Positions 16,475 to 25,515 of a DNA stretch of 64,000 bases are shown here, in pieces. Position 1 is the first letter of the stretch, and each line of letters opens with the position of its first letter. Below the pieces are notes generated by a model. The model was not told the origin of the DNA and did no database searches. It saw only the letters and a list, made by a program, of their open reading frames with translations. Source of the DNA: Sphingobium sp. TCM1. Its GTDB lineage: Bacteria; Pseudomonadota; Alphaproteobacteria; Sphingomonadales; Sphingomonadaceae. The position numbers and the translations under genes were made by a program. The stretch spans positions 95,520-159,519 of the forward strand of contig NZ_LXVX01000023.1 in NCBI RefSeq assembly GCF_001650725.1, written 5' to 3'.

Positions 16475-19422
16475 GCCGCCTTTCTGCCGGTGGCCTGATC
16501 GACAGGCAGCGCCCGCTTTCCTTCACCTTCGACGGGAAGGCCTATTCGGGCTTTGAGGGCGACACTCTCGCCTCCGCTCTCGTAGCTAATGATGTCCGTC
16601 TCGTCGGCCGCTCGTTCAAGTACCACCGGGCGCGCGGGATCCTCACAGCGGGAAGCGAGGAGCCCAACGCCCTCGTCACCCTGCGTACCGGCGCCCACGC
16701 CGAGCCGAATACGCGCGCGACCACCGTCTCGCTGTTCGACGGTCTGGAGGCGAGCAGTCAGAACCGCTGGCCCAGTCTGCGCTATGATCTGCTGGCCGTG
16801 AATCAGCTTGCCTCGCCGATCTTTGTGGCGGGCTTCTATTACAAGACCTTCATGTGGCCCGCTAAATTCTGGGAGAAGGTGTACGAGCCGCTTATCCGGC
16901 GGGCGGCGGGGCTGGGCAAGCTCTCCATGCTGCCCGATCCGAGCGAGTATGACCGCGAGCATGCCTTCTGCGATCTGCTCGTCATCGGTGGTGGTGCGGC
17001 CGGTCTTGCGGCGGCCCTGACCGCAGGACGTGCAGGGCTGCGCGTCATGCTGGCGGACGAGGACGCCCGTCCCGGCGGGCGCCTGCTGAGCGAGCGGCAG
17101 GAGATCGACAGCATGTCCGCAGTGCAATGGGTTGCACAGGTGCTGGCGGAGCTGGCCTCGCTTCCGAACGTGCGCGTGCTCAGCCGTACCGGCGTATTCG
17201 GGGTCTATGACGACGAATATGTGGCCGTCGAACGCGTTTCCGACCATCTTGTCGCCCCGCTGCCGGGGCAGCCGCGTCAGCGGTTGTGGAAGATCGTCTC
17301 CCGCCGCGCCATCCTCGCGACAGGCGCCATCGAGCGGCCGCTGGTGTTCGGTGGCAATGACCGGCCTGGTGTCATGACTGCCTCGGCTGTCTCGACTTAC
17401 GTCAATCGTTACGCCGCGGTTCCCGGACAGCGCGCCGTCGTGTTTACCGCCAGCGACAGCGGATGGTCGACTGCGCGGGACCTGGCGGCAGCGGGCGCCT
17501 CCGTCGTGCTTGTCGACCACCGCGAAGATGAGCCTGCCCTCGCCGCTGAACTACGTACGCGTGGTGTCGAAATCCTGAGCGGCGCGATCGTCACTGACGT
17601 GCACGGTGTTCCGGTCAGGAAGGTTGACGTGCGCCTCGCGGATGGTTCGCGCCGCACGCTCCGCGCGGATCTCGTCGCGATGGGTGGCGGCTGGAATCCG
17701 GCAATCGGCCTTGGCAGCAACATGGGAGCAAAACCTGTGTGGTCGGAATCGCAACAGACTTTCCTGCTCGACGAGACCCCACCCGGGCTCGTTCCGGCCG
17801 GTGCGGCGGCAGGCCGGTTCTCGCTGGCGCAGGCCCTAGTCGACGGCGCTGCCAAGGGTACCGACGCCGTGGCGGACGCAACCGGCCGCGCTGTTCCCCC
17901 GCCCTCGTTTCGGGCAGCGGACGAAGCCGCGTCGACCGCGCCCTTGTGGCATGTACCGGGCGCGCGAACCAAGTGCTTCGTCGATTTCCAAAACGACGTG
18001 ACAGCCAGCGACGTGCAGCTCGCTGCCCGTGAAGGCTTCGTGTCCATCGAACACATGAAGCGCTACACGACGCTTGGCATGGCGACCGACCAGGGCAAGA
18101 CCAGTCAGCTCAATGGCCACGCACTGCTGGCGGCGGCAACTGACCGCACGATTGGTGCGGCAGGGACGATCATGTCGCGCGCGCCTTATCAGCCAGTGGC
18201 GATCGGCGTGCTGGCGGGCCATCACCGCGAGGAATCCTTCCGCCCTGTGCGCCGCACGGCCAGCCATGACTGGGCGGCCGAACAAGGTGCAACCTTCGTT
18301 GATGCCGGACAGTGGAAGCGTGCGCAGTGGTTCAGCCGCCCGGGGGAGGCGTCCTGGCTGGAGACAGTCAACCGCGAGGTTACGATGACCCGGCGCGGCG
18401 TCGGCATCTGCGACGTGTCAACGCTCGGCAAGATCGACGTGCATGGCCCCGATGCCGCCCTGCTGCTCGACCGGCTCTACATCAACATGTTCTCGACCCT
18501 TGCCGTCGGCAAGGCGCGCTATGGCGTGATGCTGCGCGAGGACGGCATCGTCATGGATGACGGCACAACCACCCGTTTCGCAGAGGACAGCTTCTTCGTC
18601 ACCACCACCACGGTCAACGCCGCGCGGGTTATGCAGCATATCGACTATGCCCGGCAAGTGCTCTGGCCCGAGCTCGACGTTCAGGCCACTTCGGTGACCG
18701 AACAGTGGGCCACCTACGCCGTCGCCGGTCCCCGTTCGCGCGAGATGCTGCAGGCGGCATTTCCGGACCTTGACGTATCGAACGACGCCCTGCCGTTCAT
18801 GGGCGCTGCGAAGTTCCGCTGGCAGGGTTTCGAGGCGCGCATCTACCGCCTGTCGTTCTCCGGTGAGCTGGCCTACGAAGTAAGCGTACCTGCGACGCTC
18901 GGCGACAAACTGGTGCGCCACCTCTTCGCTGCCGGCCGCTCCTACGACGCCGTGCCCTACGGCACCGAGGCGCTCGGCGTTATGCGCATCGAGAAGGGCC
19001 ATGCCGCGGGCAACGAACTGAATGGCCAGACCACTGCAGCCGACCTCGGCATGGGCCGGATGATGTCGAAAAAGAAGGATTTCATCGGCCGCGCCATGGC
19101 TGCCAGGCGCGGGCTCGCGGATCCGTCGCGCCCCGCGCTGGTCGGTCTCAGGCCGGTCGACCGTACCCGGCATCTGCGTGGTGGCGGACACCTGCTCGCC
19201 CCAGGTGCAGCACCGCTGCCGCAGAACGACGAAGGGTTCGTGACCTCGGCCGCTTGGTCGCCAACGCTGGACCATTCGATCGCGCTTGGCCTGCTGGTCA
19301 ACGGCGCACAGCGTCACGGCGAGCGCATTGTCATCCACGATCCGGTGCGCGGAGGCGATATCCAGGCGGAAGTCTGCAACCCGATTTTTGTCGACCCCGA
19401 AGGAGTCCGCGTCCGTGCCTGA
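16471..19422 (+). CDS. soxA: Sarcosine oxidase / N-methylglutamate dehydrogenase alpha subunit
   Basis: A 983-residue subunit of normal SoxA size. It has an N-terminal 2Fe-2S-like fold (FTFDGKAYSGFEGDTLASAL), an NAD-binding Rossmann region (LLVIGGGAAGLAAALTAGRA near 168-187), and a C-terminal aminomethyltransferase (GcvT-like) domain that binds tetrahydrofolate (about 600-983, RRGVGICDVSTLGKIDV, ALGVMRIEKGH). The GcvT-like domain captures the methyl carbon as methylene-tetrahydrofolate, consistent with folD and purU downstream. The ATG overlaps soxD; the longer upstream frame overlaps soxD and is rejected. Confidence 0.94.
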   Translation: MSRLSAGGLIDRQRPLSFTFDGKAYSGFEGDTLASALVANDVRLVGRSFKYHRARGILTAGSEEPNALVTLRTGAHAEPNTRATTVSLFDGLEASSQNRWPSLRYDLLAVNQLASPIFVAGFYYKTFMWPAKFWEKVYEPLIRRAAGLGKLSMLPDPSEYDREHAFCDLLVIGGGAAGLAAALTAGRAGLRVMLADEDARPGGRLLSERQEIDSMSAVQWVAQVLAELASLPNVRVLSRTGVFGVYDDEYVAVERVSDHLVAPLPGQPRQRLWKIVSRRAILATGAIERPLVFGGNDRPGVMTASAVSTYVNRYAAVPGQRAVVFTASDSGWSTARDLAAAGASVVLVDHREDEPALAAELRTRGVEILSGAIVTDVHGVPVRKVDVRLADGSRRTLRADLVAMGGGWNPAIGLGSNMGAKPVWSESQQTFLLDETPPGLVPAGAAAGRFSLAQALVDGAAKGTDAVADATGRAVPPPSFRAADEAASTAPLWHVPGARTKCFVDFQNDVTASDVQLAAREGFVSIEHMKRYTTLGMATDQGKTSQLNGHALLAAATDRTIGAAGTIMSRAPYQPVAIGVLAGHHREESFRPVRRTASHDWAAEQGATFVDAGQWKRAQWFSRPGEASWLETVNREVTMTRRGVGICDVSTLGKIDVHGPDAALLLDRLYINMFSTLAVGKARYGVMLREDGIVMDDGTTTRFAEDSFFVTTTTVNAARVMQHIDYARQVLWPELDVQATSVTEQWATYAVAGPRSREMLQAAFPDLDVSNDALPFMGAAKFRWQGFEARIYRLSFSGELAYEVSVPATLGDKLVRHLFAAGRSYDAVPYGTEALGVMRIEKGHAAGNELNGQTTAADLGMGRMMSKKKDFIGRAMAARRGLADPSRPALVGLRPVDRTRHLRGGGHLLAPGAAPLPQNDEGFVTSAAWSPTLDHSIALGLLVNGAQRHGERIVIHDPVRGGDIQAEVCNPIFVDPEGVRVRA

Positions 19423-19924
19423 ACACCTCACCATCCAGGAGCGCGATGATATCGCTCTGGCATCCGTCATGGCGAGAAAGAGCATGAGTGCCGCGAAGAT
19501 CGGCACTGCGCTGGGCATGTCGCTGCTTGACCGACCGGCGGCCTGCGGCTCGGGAGCCGTGACCTTCATCGGCACGGGCCCGGGGACCTGGCTCGCGTTC
19601 CACGATGGCACCGCTCCCGATTTCGCTGCCGATCTCACGCATCGGCTTGCGGGACTCGCATCGGTATCCGACCAGTCCAGCGGCTACGTTGTCCTGCGTC
19701 TTGCAGGCGAAGGCGCGCGCAAGCTGTTACAGCGCGGGGCGGCGATCGATTTCCACTCCGCATCCTTTTCCAGCGGTTCGGTGGCAACCACGGTGATCGC
19801 GCATATCGGTGTCGTCATCCGGCAAGTCGACGACGGTCCCACTTACGACCTTGCCACTTTCCGTAGCTTTGCCGGCAGCCTGCGCGAGTGGATCGACCAC
19901 GCCGCAGCCGCGCTGGCCTTCTAA
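19415..19924 (+). CDS. soxG: Sarcosine oxidase / N-methylglutamate dehydrogenase gamma subunit
   Basis: A 169-residue gamma subunit. The GTG start (VPEHLTIQERDDIALASV) follows AAGGAG at nine bases and overlaps the soxA stop by eight bases. Conserved SoxG features are TWLAFHDGTAPDF, LADLTHRLAGLASVSDQSSG-like central segment and a C-terminal FRSFAGSLREWIDHA. It completes the BDAG set in the order usual for sox/mgd operons. Confidence 0.9.
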   Translation: MPEHLTIQERDDIALASVMARKSMSAAKIGTALGMSLLDRPAACGSGAVTFIGTGPGTWLAFHDGTAPDFAADLTHRLAGLASVSDQSSGYVVLRLAGEGARKLLQRGAAIDFHSASFSSGSVATTVIAHIGVVIRQVDDGPTYDLATFRSFAGSLREWIDHAAAALAF

Positions 19925-19936
19925 TCCGAGGACACG

Positions 19937-20794
19937 ATGACCAAACCCTATCTCCTGACCCTGTCCTGCGCCAACCGGCCAGGGATCGTCACGCGCGTTA
20001 CCGACGTGATGTATCGCCATGGCGGCGACATCAAGGAAGCGCACCAGTACGATGACGCCGAAACCGGCCGCTTCTTCGGCCGCATCGTGCTCAGCCTGCC
20101 GGATGAGGCCGCTGCCGATGATCTGCGTGCCGGCATCGCGCCGCTGGCAGAAGAGCTCGCGCTCGACTGGACGCTGCGTCCCAAGGATGAACTGCGCAAG
20201 GTGCTGATCCTGGTATCCAAGTTCGATCACTGCCTGGTTGATCTGCTTTACCGCAACCGCATCGGCGAACTGCCGATGGACGTCGTGGGCATCATCTCCA
20301 ACCATCCCCTCGGCACCTATCAAGGTGTCGATTTCGGTGGCATTCCGTTCCACCACCTGCCGATCACCAAGGAAACGAAGCCGCAGCAGGAAGCCCGGAT
20401 CAAGGCGATTGTCGATGAGACGGGCGCGGAACTGATCGTGCTGGCGCGCTACATGCAGATCCTGTCGGATGACCTTGCCGCGTTTCTCTCGGGCCGGTGC
20501 ATCAACATCCACCATTCGTTTCTGCCAGGCTTCAAGGGTGCCAAGCCCTATCACCAGGCGCATGCGCGCGGTGTCAAGCTGATCGGCGCAACCGCGCACT
20601 ACGTCACCGCCGACCTCGACGAAGGACCGATCATCGAGCAGGACGTGGAGCGCATCTCGCACCACGACACGCCCGACGATCTCGTGCGCAAGGGCCGCGA
20701 CATCGAGCGCCGGGTGCTGGCGCGGGCGGTAGCTTTCCATCTCGACGGCCGCGCGCTCGCCAATGGCGCGAAAACGGTCGTGTTTCGCGACTGA
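19937..20794 (+). CDS. purU: Formyltetrahydrofolate deformylase
   Basis: A 285-residue enzyme hydrolysing 10-formyl-tetrahydrofolate to formate and tetrahydrofolate. It has an N-terminal ACT domain ([20 protein letters not shown]) and a formyltransferase-fold domain with the catalytic segment [20 protein letters not shown] and [13 protein letters not shown]. Twelve bases after soxG. Together with FolD it returns the methyl carbon from methylene-tetrahydrofolate to formate, as in other sarcosine and N-methylglutamate operons. Confidence 0.95.
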   Translation: MTKPYLLTLSCANRPGIVTRVTDVMYRHGGDIKEAHQYDDAETGRFFGRIVLSLPDEAAADDLRAGIAPLAEELALDWTLRPKDELRKVLILVSKFDHCLVDLLYRNRIGELPMDVVGIISNHPLGTYQGVDFGGIPFHHLPITKETKPQQEARIKAIVDETGAELIVLARYMQILSDDLAAFLSGRCINIHHSFLPGFKGAKPYHQAHARGVKLIGATAHYVTADLDEGPIIEQDVERISHHDTPDDLVRKGRDIERRVLARAVAFHLDGRALANGAKTVVFRD

Positions 20795-20798
20795 CCCG

Positions 20799-21686
20799 AT
20801 GGCAGCCATCATAGACGGACGGGCGATCGCCGCGAAGCTTCGTGGCCGGGTCGCGGAAGAAGTCGTCAGTCTGGCCGCGGAAGGGATCGTGCCGGGACTG
20901 GCGGTGGTGCTCGTCGGCGACGATCCTGCCAGTCAGGTCTATGTCCGCTCCAAGGTGACGCAGACGCTGGAAGCGGGAATGCGGTCGTTCGAGCACCGCC
21001 TTCCCGCCTCCACGAGCCAGGAGGAACTTCTTGGCTTCGTGGCCGCGCTCAATGACGACGATGCGGTCGACGGCATCCTCGTGCAGCTTCCCTTGCCGCA
21101 ACACATCGATTCAGACCTGGTGCTGGACGCGATTGATCCGCTGAAGGATGTCGACGGCTTCCATCCGGTCAATGTCGGGCGTCTTTCCACCGGCACCGGA
21201 GGACTGATCCCCTGCACACCGCTGGGTTGCATGATCCTGCTCGACACCGCGATCGACCACTACCGGGGCCTGAAGGCAGTCGTGATCGGCAAGTCCAACA
21301 TAGTCGGCAAGCCGGTCGCCATGCTGCTGCTTGAACGCGAGTGCACCGTCACCGTCACTCACATAGCCACCCGCAACCTGCCGGACACCGTGCGCAGCGC
21401 CGACATCGTTGTTGTCGCCGCAGGCAGTCCGGGCCTTGTGCGCGGAGATTGGGTTAAGCCGGGGGCTGTGGTCATCGACGTTGGCATCAACCGCGTCGAG
21501 CGCGACGGCAGGAAGGTGATCATCGGCGATGCCGTGCGCGAGGAAATGGATCACGCCGCCGCTGTAACGCCCGTCCCCGGTGGGGTTGGGCCAATGACGA
21601 TTGCCTGCCTGCTGAGCAATACCCTGCGGGCGGCGAGGCGCCGACGCGGGCTGCCCGGCGCGGTGCGCGAGGCGGCAGTTGCCTGA
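20799..21686 (+). CDS. folD: Bifunctional methylenetetrahydrofolate dehydrogenase/cyclohydrolase
   Basis: A 295-residue FolD. The substrate lysine motif is [15 protein letters not shown], with [21 protein letters not shown] and the NADP-binding [14 protein letters not shown] plus DVGINRV. Starts at [10 protein letters not shown], four bases after purU; an upstream in-frame start lies inside purU and is rejected. It converts methylene-tetrahydrofolate made by the Sox/Mgd complex to formyl-tetrahydrofolate. Probably a dedicated second copy beside any housekeeping folD. Confidence 0.95.
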   Translation: MAAIIDGRAIAAKLRGRVAEEVVSLAAEGIVPGLAVVLVGDDPASQVYVRSKVTQTLEAGMRSFEHRLPASTSQEELLGFVAALNDDDAVDGILVQLPLPQHIDSDLVLDAIDPLKDVDGFHPVNVGRLSTGTGGLIPCTPLGCMILLDTAIDHYRGLKAVVIGKSNIVGKPVAMLLLERECTVTVTHIATRNLPDTVRSADIVVVAAGSPGLVRGDWVKPGAVVIDVGINRVERDGRKVIIGDAVREEMDHAAAVTPVPGGVGPMTIACLLSNTLRAARRRRGLPGAVREAAVA

Positions 21687-21709
21687 TCGATATGATGACA
21701 TCGGGCAAC
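21678..21709 (+). terminator. Hairpin at the end of folD
   Basis: Arms GTTGCCTGAT and ATCGGGCAAC (one G-T pair) with a 12-base loop overlap the folD stop. Only a weak T-rich tail (CCTCTTT) follows, so it may be a partial terminator separating sox/fol genes from the XRE regulator. Confidence 0.35.
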
Positions 21710-21794
21710 ATCCTCTTTATGAAACAGTGCCCGAACAGGTTTTTAACGGAGAGTCGGCATTACTGCTACCGTCAATACCGAAGATCAGGATACC

Positions 21795-22394
21795 TTGACG
21801 GGCTCGGCCGCACCCGGCAAGCCCGATCGCAGTCTGGAAAAAGCACTGGGCACCCAAATTCGTGCCGTCCGGCGCGATCTCGATCTCTCTATCGCCGATC
21901 TTGCCTCGGCAGCGGGCATATCCACCGGCATGCTCTCGAAAATCGAGAATGGGGGCATTTCCGCTTCGCTTGGCACACTCCAGGCGATCTCAGGCGTATT
22001 GCAGGTTCCCCTGTCTCTTCTCTTCGCGTCGTTCGAAGACCGGCAGGACTGCTCGCACGTGAAGGCGAACGCCGGCGTTACGATAGAGCGCCGCGGCACC
22101 AAGGTGGGCCATATCTATCAACTGCTCGGCCATATGTTGCGCGGCGATGTCAACGTCGAGCCGTACCTTATCACCCTTCGCGAAGATGCGGCCCCTTACA
22201 CCGGCTTCGCGCATAGCGGCGTCGAGTTCATCTACATGCTCGAAGGCGAACTGACCTACCGCCACGGCAACGCGAGCTACCCTATGCAGCCGGGAGATTC
22301 GCTGCTGTTCGACAGCGGGACCCTGCATGGCCCGGAACGGATGCTATCGGAGACATCCAAGTATTTGTCGATAATCATATATCCGAAGAGTTGA
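21795..22394 (+). CDS. XRE-family regulator with C-terminal cupin domain
   Basis: About 199 residues: N-terminal helix-turn-helix (LGTQIRAVRRDLDLSIADLA, GISTGMLSKIENGGIS) and a C-terminal cupin sensor (about 125-195, GVEFIYMLEGELTYRHG, MQPGDSLLFDSGTLHGPE). Such XRE-cupin proteins often repress amine or amino-acid catabolic genes next to them. The start is uncertain: a TTG at 21795 has only AGGA nearby, while an in-frame ATT at 21759 follows a good ACGGAGAG and would add 12 residues. It sits between folD and mgsA; a dyad just upstream of mgsA may be its operator. Confidence 0.87.
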   Translation: MTGSAAPGKPDRSLEKALGTQIRAVRRDLDLSIADLASAAGISTGMLSKIENGGISASLGTLQAISGVLQVPLSLLFASFEDRQDCSHVKANAGVTIERRGTKVGHIYQLLGHMLRGDVNVEPYLITLREDAAPYTGFAHSGVEFIYMLEGELTYRHGNASYPMQPGDSLLFDSGTLHGPERMLSETSKYLSIIIYPKS

Positions 22395-22400
22395 TTTCCT

Positions 22401-22454
22401 TACAGGCAAATTTGTTTCCTGTGAGTTGACCAATTTTCCATACTCCAGTACGAC
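22401..22454 (+). promoter_or_regulatory. Putative promoter and operator of mgsABC
   Basis: An imperfect dyad (TACAGGCAAA, TTTG, TTTCCTGTGA, 22401-22424) is followed immediately by TTGACC (22426-22431), 17 bases and TACGAC (22449-22454), 26 bases before mgsA. The dyad could bind the XRE-cupin regulator encoded just upstream. Inference. Confidence 0.35.
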
Positions 22455-22480
22455 TTCCTTCTCTGACGAGGGAATCGACC

Positions 22481-23356
22481 ATGTGTGGAATTGTTGGGTT
22501 GTTTTTGAAGAACAGCACGCTTGAGCCCCGTTTCGGGGAACTGCTTGCTGAAATGCTCGTGGTCATGACCGGCCGCGGTCCCGATAGCGCGGGCTTTGCT
22601 GTCTACGGCAGTGGTGAGAATGGGCGCATCAAACTGACCGTGCGGGGTGATGACCTCGATTCGATCGTCGCAGACCTGGGCGGCGATATCAGTGGCTTCA
22701 TCCGCGACACGCATCTGGTGCTCACGCTTCCCGAACGCGATGAGCAGCGCGTTCGCGACTGGCTCGCCGCCTCGCGTCCGGATCTTGCGGTTACCGGCGC
22801 AGGTGAGCGCATCGAGCTGTACAAGGAAGTCGGCCTGCCTGCCGACGTTGCCAAGCGCTTCGGCCTCGCCGGCATGTCGGGCACGCACGGTATTGGCCAC
22901 ACCCGCATGGCTACAGAGAGCGCCGTCACCACAGCGGGCGCCCACCCGTTCTCGACCGGCACCGACCAGTGCCTAGTTCACAATGGCTCGCTTTCCAACC
23001 ACCGAAGTCTGCGCCGAATGTTGGAGCCCAAGGGCATCCGCTTTTCGACCGATAACGACAGTGAAGTCGCCGCCGGCTATCTCAGCTGGAAGCTGCAGGA
23101 AGGAGCGACGCTGGCCGAAGCACTCGAAGCGAGCCTTGACGACCTCGACGGCTTCTTCACCTTCGTGGTCGGCACCGAGAGCGGCTTCGCAGTGCTGCGC
23201 GATCCAGTTTCATGCAAGCCTGCCGTCATGGCCGAAACCGACGATTACGTCGCGTTCGGCTCTGAATACCGCGCATTGGCGGGTCTTCCGGGTATCCAGA
23301 ACGCCCGCGTGTTCGAACCTGAACCTGCCCGTGTCTATGCTTGGGAGCGCAACTGA
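22481..23356 (+). CDS. mgsA: N-methylglutamate synthase subunit A (GlxB-like class II glutamine amidotransferase)
   Basis: A 291-residue class II amidotransferase domain protein. Met-Cys start (MCGIVGLFLK) supplies the N-terminal nucleophile Cys2; the fold is further marked by GHTRMATESAVT, AHPFS and LVHNGSLSNH. It corresponds to the N-terminal domain of glutamate synthase. GlxB/MgsA proteins work with MgsB and MgsC to make N-methylglutamate from gamma-glutamylmethylamide. Its stop overlaps the mgsB start (TGATG). Confidence 0.9.
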   Translation: MCGIVGLFLKNSTLEPRFGELLAEMLVVMTGRGPDSAGFAVYGSGENGRIKLTVRGDDLDSIVADLGGDISGFIRDTHLVLTLPERDEQRVRDWLAASRPDLAVTGAGERIELYKEVGLPADVAKRFGLAGMSGTHGIGHTRMATESAVTTAGAHPFSTGTDQCLVHNGSLSNHRSLRRMLEPKGIRFSTDNDSEVAAGYLSWKLQEGATLAEALEASLDDLDGFFTFVVGTESGFAVLRDPVSCKPAVMAETDDYVAFGSEYRALAGLPGIQNARVFEPEPARVYAWERN

Positions 23357-24045
23357 TGCCTGTCGTCGATCTCGCCGAAACCACCAAGCGCGACCTTAAC
23401 GCGCAGCTTCACGCCCTGCCTGCCGACACCAACGCGACGCACTGGACCGTCGAGAATTCCGAAGGCCAGCACGCGCTTGCCGTCGGGCTCGATGTACCCA
23501 TCACCGTCGAGATCAATGGTCACGCCGGTTACTACTGCGCCGGCATGAACAAGCAGGCAACCGTCGTGGTGGACGGCAACGTTGGCGTTGGAGTCGCCGA
23601 GAACATGCTTTCGGGCAAGGTTCACGTGAAAGGCGACGCCAGCCAGTCGGCGGGCGCCACCGCGCACGGCGGCCTGCTGGTGATCGACGGTGACGCCTCG
23701 GCTCGATGCGGCATATCCATGAAGGGCGTCGACATCGTCGTAAAAGGTTCGATCGGCGCGATGAGCGCATTCATGGCTCAATCCGGCAACCTCGTGGTCC
23801 TGGGCGACGCCGGCGATGCGCTGGGGGACTCAATCTACGAAGCCCGACTCTATGTGCGTGGCACGGTCAAGAGCCTCGGCGCCGACTGCATCGAGAAGGA
23901 ATTGCGCGACGAGCACAAGGCCGACCTGCGCCGCCTGCTTGACGCCGCCGGCCTGGACGAGACCGTCAGCGTCGCTGATTTCCGCCGCTATGGCTCCGCC
24001 CGCGGTCTCTACAATTTCCACGTCGACAACTCGTCGGCTTACTGA
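23356..24045 (+). CDS. mgsB: N-methylglutamate synthase subunit B (GXGXG domain, GlxC-like)
   Basis: A 229-residue protein matching the C-terminal GXGXG beta-helix domain of glutamate synthase (GNVGVGVAENMLSGKVHVKG, GGLLVIDGDASARCG, SGNLVVLGDAGDALGD). It corresponds to GlxC/MgsB, the structural middle of the three-part synthase. Start at the ATG overlapping the mgsA stop; a slightly longer frame upstream lies inside mgsA. Confidence 0.9.
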   Translation: MPVVDLAETTKRDLNAQLHALPADTNATHWTVENSEGQHALAVGLDVPITVEINGHAGYYCAGMNKQATVVVDGNVGVGVAENMLSGKVHVKGDASQSAGATAHGGLLVIDGDASARCGISMKGVDIVVKGSIGAMSAFMAQSGNLVVLGDAGDALGDSIYEARLYVRGTVKSLGADCIEKELRDEHKADLRRLLDAAGLDETVSVADFRRYGSARGLYNFHVDNSSAY

Positions 24046-24055
24046 GGACCTACAG

Positions 24056-25384
24056 ATGGACCTGGAGAACATCCCCCAGACGTTGCCGCGCTTCTCGGCA
24101 ACTTTCGATCCTCACACGCTGGCGGAAATCCGCAGAGCTGCCGCGACCGGAATCTATGACATTCGTGGCGGAGGTACGAAGCGCAAGCTGCCGCATTTCG
24201 ACGATCTGCTGTTCCTCGGGGCATCGGTCTCGCGCTATCCGCTGGAGGGTTACCGAGAGAAGTGTGCCACGGATGTGTGGCTGGGCACTCGCTTCGCAAA
24301 GAAGCCGATCCATCTCAAGACCCCTGTCACCATCGCCGGGATGAGCTTCGGCGCCCTGTCGGGTGCCGCCAAGGAGGCGCTGGGCCGTGGCGCGACCATC
24401 GCCGGGACCTCAACGACCACTGGCGACGGCGGCATGACGCCCGAGGAGCGTGGTCAGTCGCAGACACTGATCTATCAGTACCTGCCTTCGCGCTACGGAA
24501 TGAACCCTGATGACCTTCGCCGTGCCGATGCGATCGAGGTGGTCGTCGGGCAGGGTGCGAAGCCCGGCGGCGGCGGTATGTTGCTGGGCCAGAAGATCTC
24601 CGATCGCGTTGCCATGATGCGGAATCTGCCCAAGGGCATCGACCAGCGTTCGGCCTGCCGTCATCCCGACTGGACCGGTCCCGATGATCTTGAGATCAAG
24701 ATCGAGGAACTACGCGAGATTACCGACTGGGAAAAACCAATCTACGTCAAGGTGGGTGCGACGCGCCCTTATTATGACGTTGCCCTTGCGGTGAAGTCGG
24801 GAGCCGACGTCGTTGTCCTCGACGGAATGCAGGGCGGTACGGCCGCGACGCAGGACGTATTCATCGAGCATGTCGGGATTCCGATCCTTGCCGCGATCCG
24901 CCCCGCAGTGAAGGCGCTGCAGGATCTGGGCATGCACCGAAAGGTCCAGCTCATCGTCTCGGGCGGCATCCGTAGCGGTGCAGACGTGGCCAAGGCCTTG
25001 GCTTTGGGTGCGGATGCCGTCGCCATCGGCACCGCCGCGCTGGTCGCGTTGGGTGACAACGACCCTGCCTACGAAGAGGAATACCGCAAGCTCGGCTCCA
25101 CCGCCGGTGCCTACGACGACTGGCAGGAGGGCCGCGACCCCGCAGGCATAACGACGCAGGACCCTGAACTTGCCGCGCGCCTCGACCCGGTTCAGGCCGG
25201 CCGCCGCCTTGCCAACTACCTTTCGGTACTGACGCTGGAAGCACAGACCATCGCCCGCGCTTGCGGCAAGAGCCACCTGCACAATCTCGAGCCCGAGGAT
25301 CTGGTGGCCCTCACGCTAGAGGCTTCTGCCATGGCCGGTGTGCCACTGGCCGGAACGAACTGGATCCCCGGCCAGACTTTCTGA
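24056..25384 (+). CDS. mgsC: N-methylglutamate synthase subunit C (FMN-binding glutamate synthase domain, GlxD-like)
   Basis: A 442-residue FMN-binding domain of the glutamate synthase family. Recognisable parts are MSFGALSGAAKEALGRGA, GDGGMTPEERGQS, GQGAKPGGGGMLLGQKI and the C-terminal barrel phosphate site VSGGIRSGADVAKALALGAD. It corresponds to GlxD/MgsC, the catalytic half where N-methylglutamate is formed. Start at MDLENIPQTL, ten bases after mgsB. With subunits A and B it forms the complete MgsABC set. Confidence 0.91.
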   Translation: MDLENIPQTLPRFSATFDPHTLAEIRRAAATGIYDIRGGGTKRKLPHFDDLLFLGASVSRYPLEGYREKCATDVWLGTRFAKKPIHLKTPVTIAGMSFGALSGAAKEALGRGATIAGTSTTTGDGGMTPEERGQSQTLIYQYLPSRYGMNPDDLRRADAIEVVVGQGAKPGGGGMLLGQKISDRVAMMRNLPKGIDQRSACRHPDWTGPDDLEIKIEELREITDWEKPIYVKVGATRPYYDVALAVKSGADVVVLDGMQGGTAATQDVFIEHVGIPILAAIRPAVKALQDLGMHRKVQLIVSGGIRSGADVAKALALGADAVAIGTAALVALGDNDPAYEEEYRKLGSTAGAYDDWQEGRDPAGITTQDPELAARLDPVQAGRRLANYLSVLTLEAQTIARACGKSHLHNLEPEDLVALTLEASAMAGVPLAGTNWIPGQTF

Positions 25385-25399
25385 CCGGCCGGTGGTCCC

Positions 25400-25427
25400 G
25401 GAGCCGGCAATCCCAGATGCCGGCTCC
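25400..25427 (+). terminator. Hairpin between mgsC and gmaS
   Basis: Perfect 10-bp arms GGAGCCGGCA and TGCCGGCTCC with an eight-base loop, without a T-tract. More likely an attenuating or RNA-processing hairpin between operon genes than a full terminator. Confidence 0.35.
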
Positions 25428-25515
25428 AACGAAGGCACCCTCGTGCTCGCAGGCAGGAACGGGTTTATCGGACAATCAGAGCGCAAAGCGGCCGGTCGTC
25501 CGTTGCTGGAGAAAT

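Noticed and set aside
18418..19638. 406-codon minus-strand frame across the soxA end
   Set aside because: Antisense shadow; composition and lack of motifs.
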